Origin: an uncultured Tateyamaria sp. | GTDB lineage: Bacteria > Pseudomonadota > Alphaproteobacteria > Rhodobacterales > Rhodobacteraceae | Assembly: GCA_947501275.1 (NCBI GenBank) | Contig: CANMVD010000003.1 | Location: forward strand, 1 to 64,000 | DNA length: 64,000 bases | Reading direction: 5' to 3' | Shown: positions 63,422-64,000 of the stretch, piece by piece | Layout of the letters: every line of letters starts with the position of its first letter | Position numbering within the stretch: the stretch's first letter is position 1 | Notes under the pieces: model-generated | The model's database searches: none | Seen by the model: the letters and a program-made list of their open reading frames with translations, nothing else | Told to the model about the DNA's origin: nothing | Made by a program: the position numbers and the translations under genes

Positions 63422-64000
63422 ATGTGTGACGTATGTGTGATGAACGCGGTAAAAGACAGGATGCTGTCGCGACGGGAATTCTTTAAATCCACAGCCGCCG
63501 TGGGCGCTGCCGCCGCGACGGTGGGAATGGCGACCGCACCTGCTGCCATGGCCGCAGGTCATGGTGGAGTCTTTGACATGTCCCACCCGCTCAGCCCCGA
63601 TTTTCCGACGTTTTTCGGTGTGCCCGGCATTTCGATGGAACAGCAGTTCAATTTTGCCGAACATGGCTTCAACCTGATGAACCTCGCTATCAACGAACAC
63701 ACTGCCACCCATATTGACGCGCCCCTGCACTTTTCTGCCGACGGCAATTCGGTGGACGAAATCCCCGTCAGCGATCTGGTGATCCCTTTGTGCGTGATCG
63801 ACATCGCGGCCAAGGCCGCCGAGAACCCGGATGCCCAAGTGACGCCTGATGATCTCAAGGCATGGATCGCGGCGAATGGCGAGATCCCCGACAAGGCCTG
63901 CATCGCGATGCATTCCGGCTGGGCAGCCAAATCCGGCGACGCGGCGGCCTATGTGGGCAATGACGATGCGGACGTAAAACACTTCCCCGGCTTCCATATC
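63422..64000 (+). CDS. Tat-exported cyclase family protein, cut by the window edge
   Basis: The first 193 codons are present. The N-terminus has a twin-arginine motif SRREFF (16-21) and a hydrophobic Ala-rich stretch ending near AAMAAGH. The cyclase-family (PF04199, kynurenine-formamidase-like) metal motif is EHTATHIDAPLHF, with His93, His97, Asp99 and His103. Such enzymes hydrolyse amides or cyclic substrates using a metal. The ATG at 63422 follows GGAGGAAACGATC, a strong ribosome binding site. Being 44 bp after ureB, it is probably co-transcribed with the urease genes. A non-urease substrate is expected, and export separates it from cytosolic urease. Confidence 0.88.
   Translation, partial: MCDVCVMNAVKDRMLSRREFFKSTAAVGAAAATVGMATAPAAMAAGHGGVFDMSHPLSPDFPTFFGVPGISMEQQFNFAEHGFNLMNLAINEHTATHIDAPLHFSADGNSVDEIPVSDLVIPLCVIDIAAKAAENPDAQVTPDDLKAWIAANGEIPDKACIAMHSGWAAKSGDAAAYVGNDDADVKHFPGFHI

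Noticed and set aside
1-64000. tRNA, rRNA or CRISPR loci
   Set aside because: No T-loop/acceptor pattern outside genes, no rRNA-like stretch, and no regularly spaced direct repeats were found by eye.

Overview
The window is bacterial chromosome with high GC, dense coding and many 4-nt ATGA or GTGA gene overlaps. Several features point to an alphaproteobacterium of the Rhodobacterales (Roseobacter group): the ybgC-tolQRAB-pal-cpoB-tilS-ftsH order, a DUF1127 protein, phosphatidylcholine synthase, the DUF2339 and YcjX/YcjF families, and an aerobic (CobG/CobF) cobalamin pathway next to a urease operon. No tRNA, rRNA, insertion sequence, prophage or CRISPR array was found. The assignment comes from reading gene content and protein motifs, not from a database search.

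Left part (1-16 kb). The start of fhs runs off the left edge. It is followed by a membrane protein with a cyclic-nucleotide-binding domain and a MOSC protein. Then comes a long minus-strand block: ruvC-ruvA-ruvB, an unknown protein, the ammonium channel amt, ybgC, the complete Tol-Pal envelope system, tilS and ftsH. A small DUF1127 gene with its own terminator lies just right of ruvC.

Middle part (16-43 kb). This is mostly housekeeping. A tightly coupled MFS-MATE-prmA operon is followed by a DNA-methyl transferase, phosphatidylcholine synthase, a secreted P460-like haem protein, DUF484-xerC, a transaldolase-like aldolase, priA, ileS and a large DUF2339 membrane protein. A four-gene operon then encodes YcjX, a GNAT acetyltransferase, YcjF and an unusual cyclic-nucleotide-regulated, thioredoxin-reductase-like flavoprotein. 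After it come truA, a coupled pair of uncharacterised proteins, an acyl-CoA dehydrogenase and a MarR regulator.

Right part (43-64 kb). A large cobalamin region transcribes outward from about 46.5 kb. Leftward lie a HAD hydrolase, cobO, a membrane hydrolase-like protein, cobQ and a tautomerase. Rightward, a cobalamin riboswitch precedes DUF1636, cobW, cobN, cobG, cobH, cobI, cobJ, cobL, cobE, cobM, cobB and cobA. cobK is inverted and packed between cobJ and cobL. A second cobalamin riboswitch controls a solitary CbiM-type permease, followed by cobF. Together these supply most ring-building steps from uroporphyrinogen III to adenosylcobyric acid; CobS/CobT and the late nucleotide-loop genes are not in the window. 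The edge holds ureD, ureA and ureB, then a Tat-exported cyclase-family gene cut by the window end where ureC might be expected.

The points most worth a second look are: the hairpin sitting between a strong Shine-Dalgarno sequence and the cobF start codon; the shared CATG start of the divergent cobK/cobL pair; the lone riboswitch-controlled CbiM; the YcjX/GNAT/YcjF/flavoprotein operon; and the cyclase gene inside the urease region.
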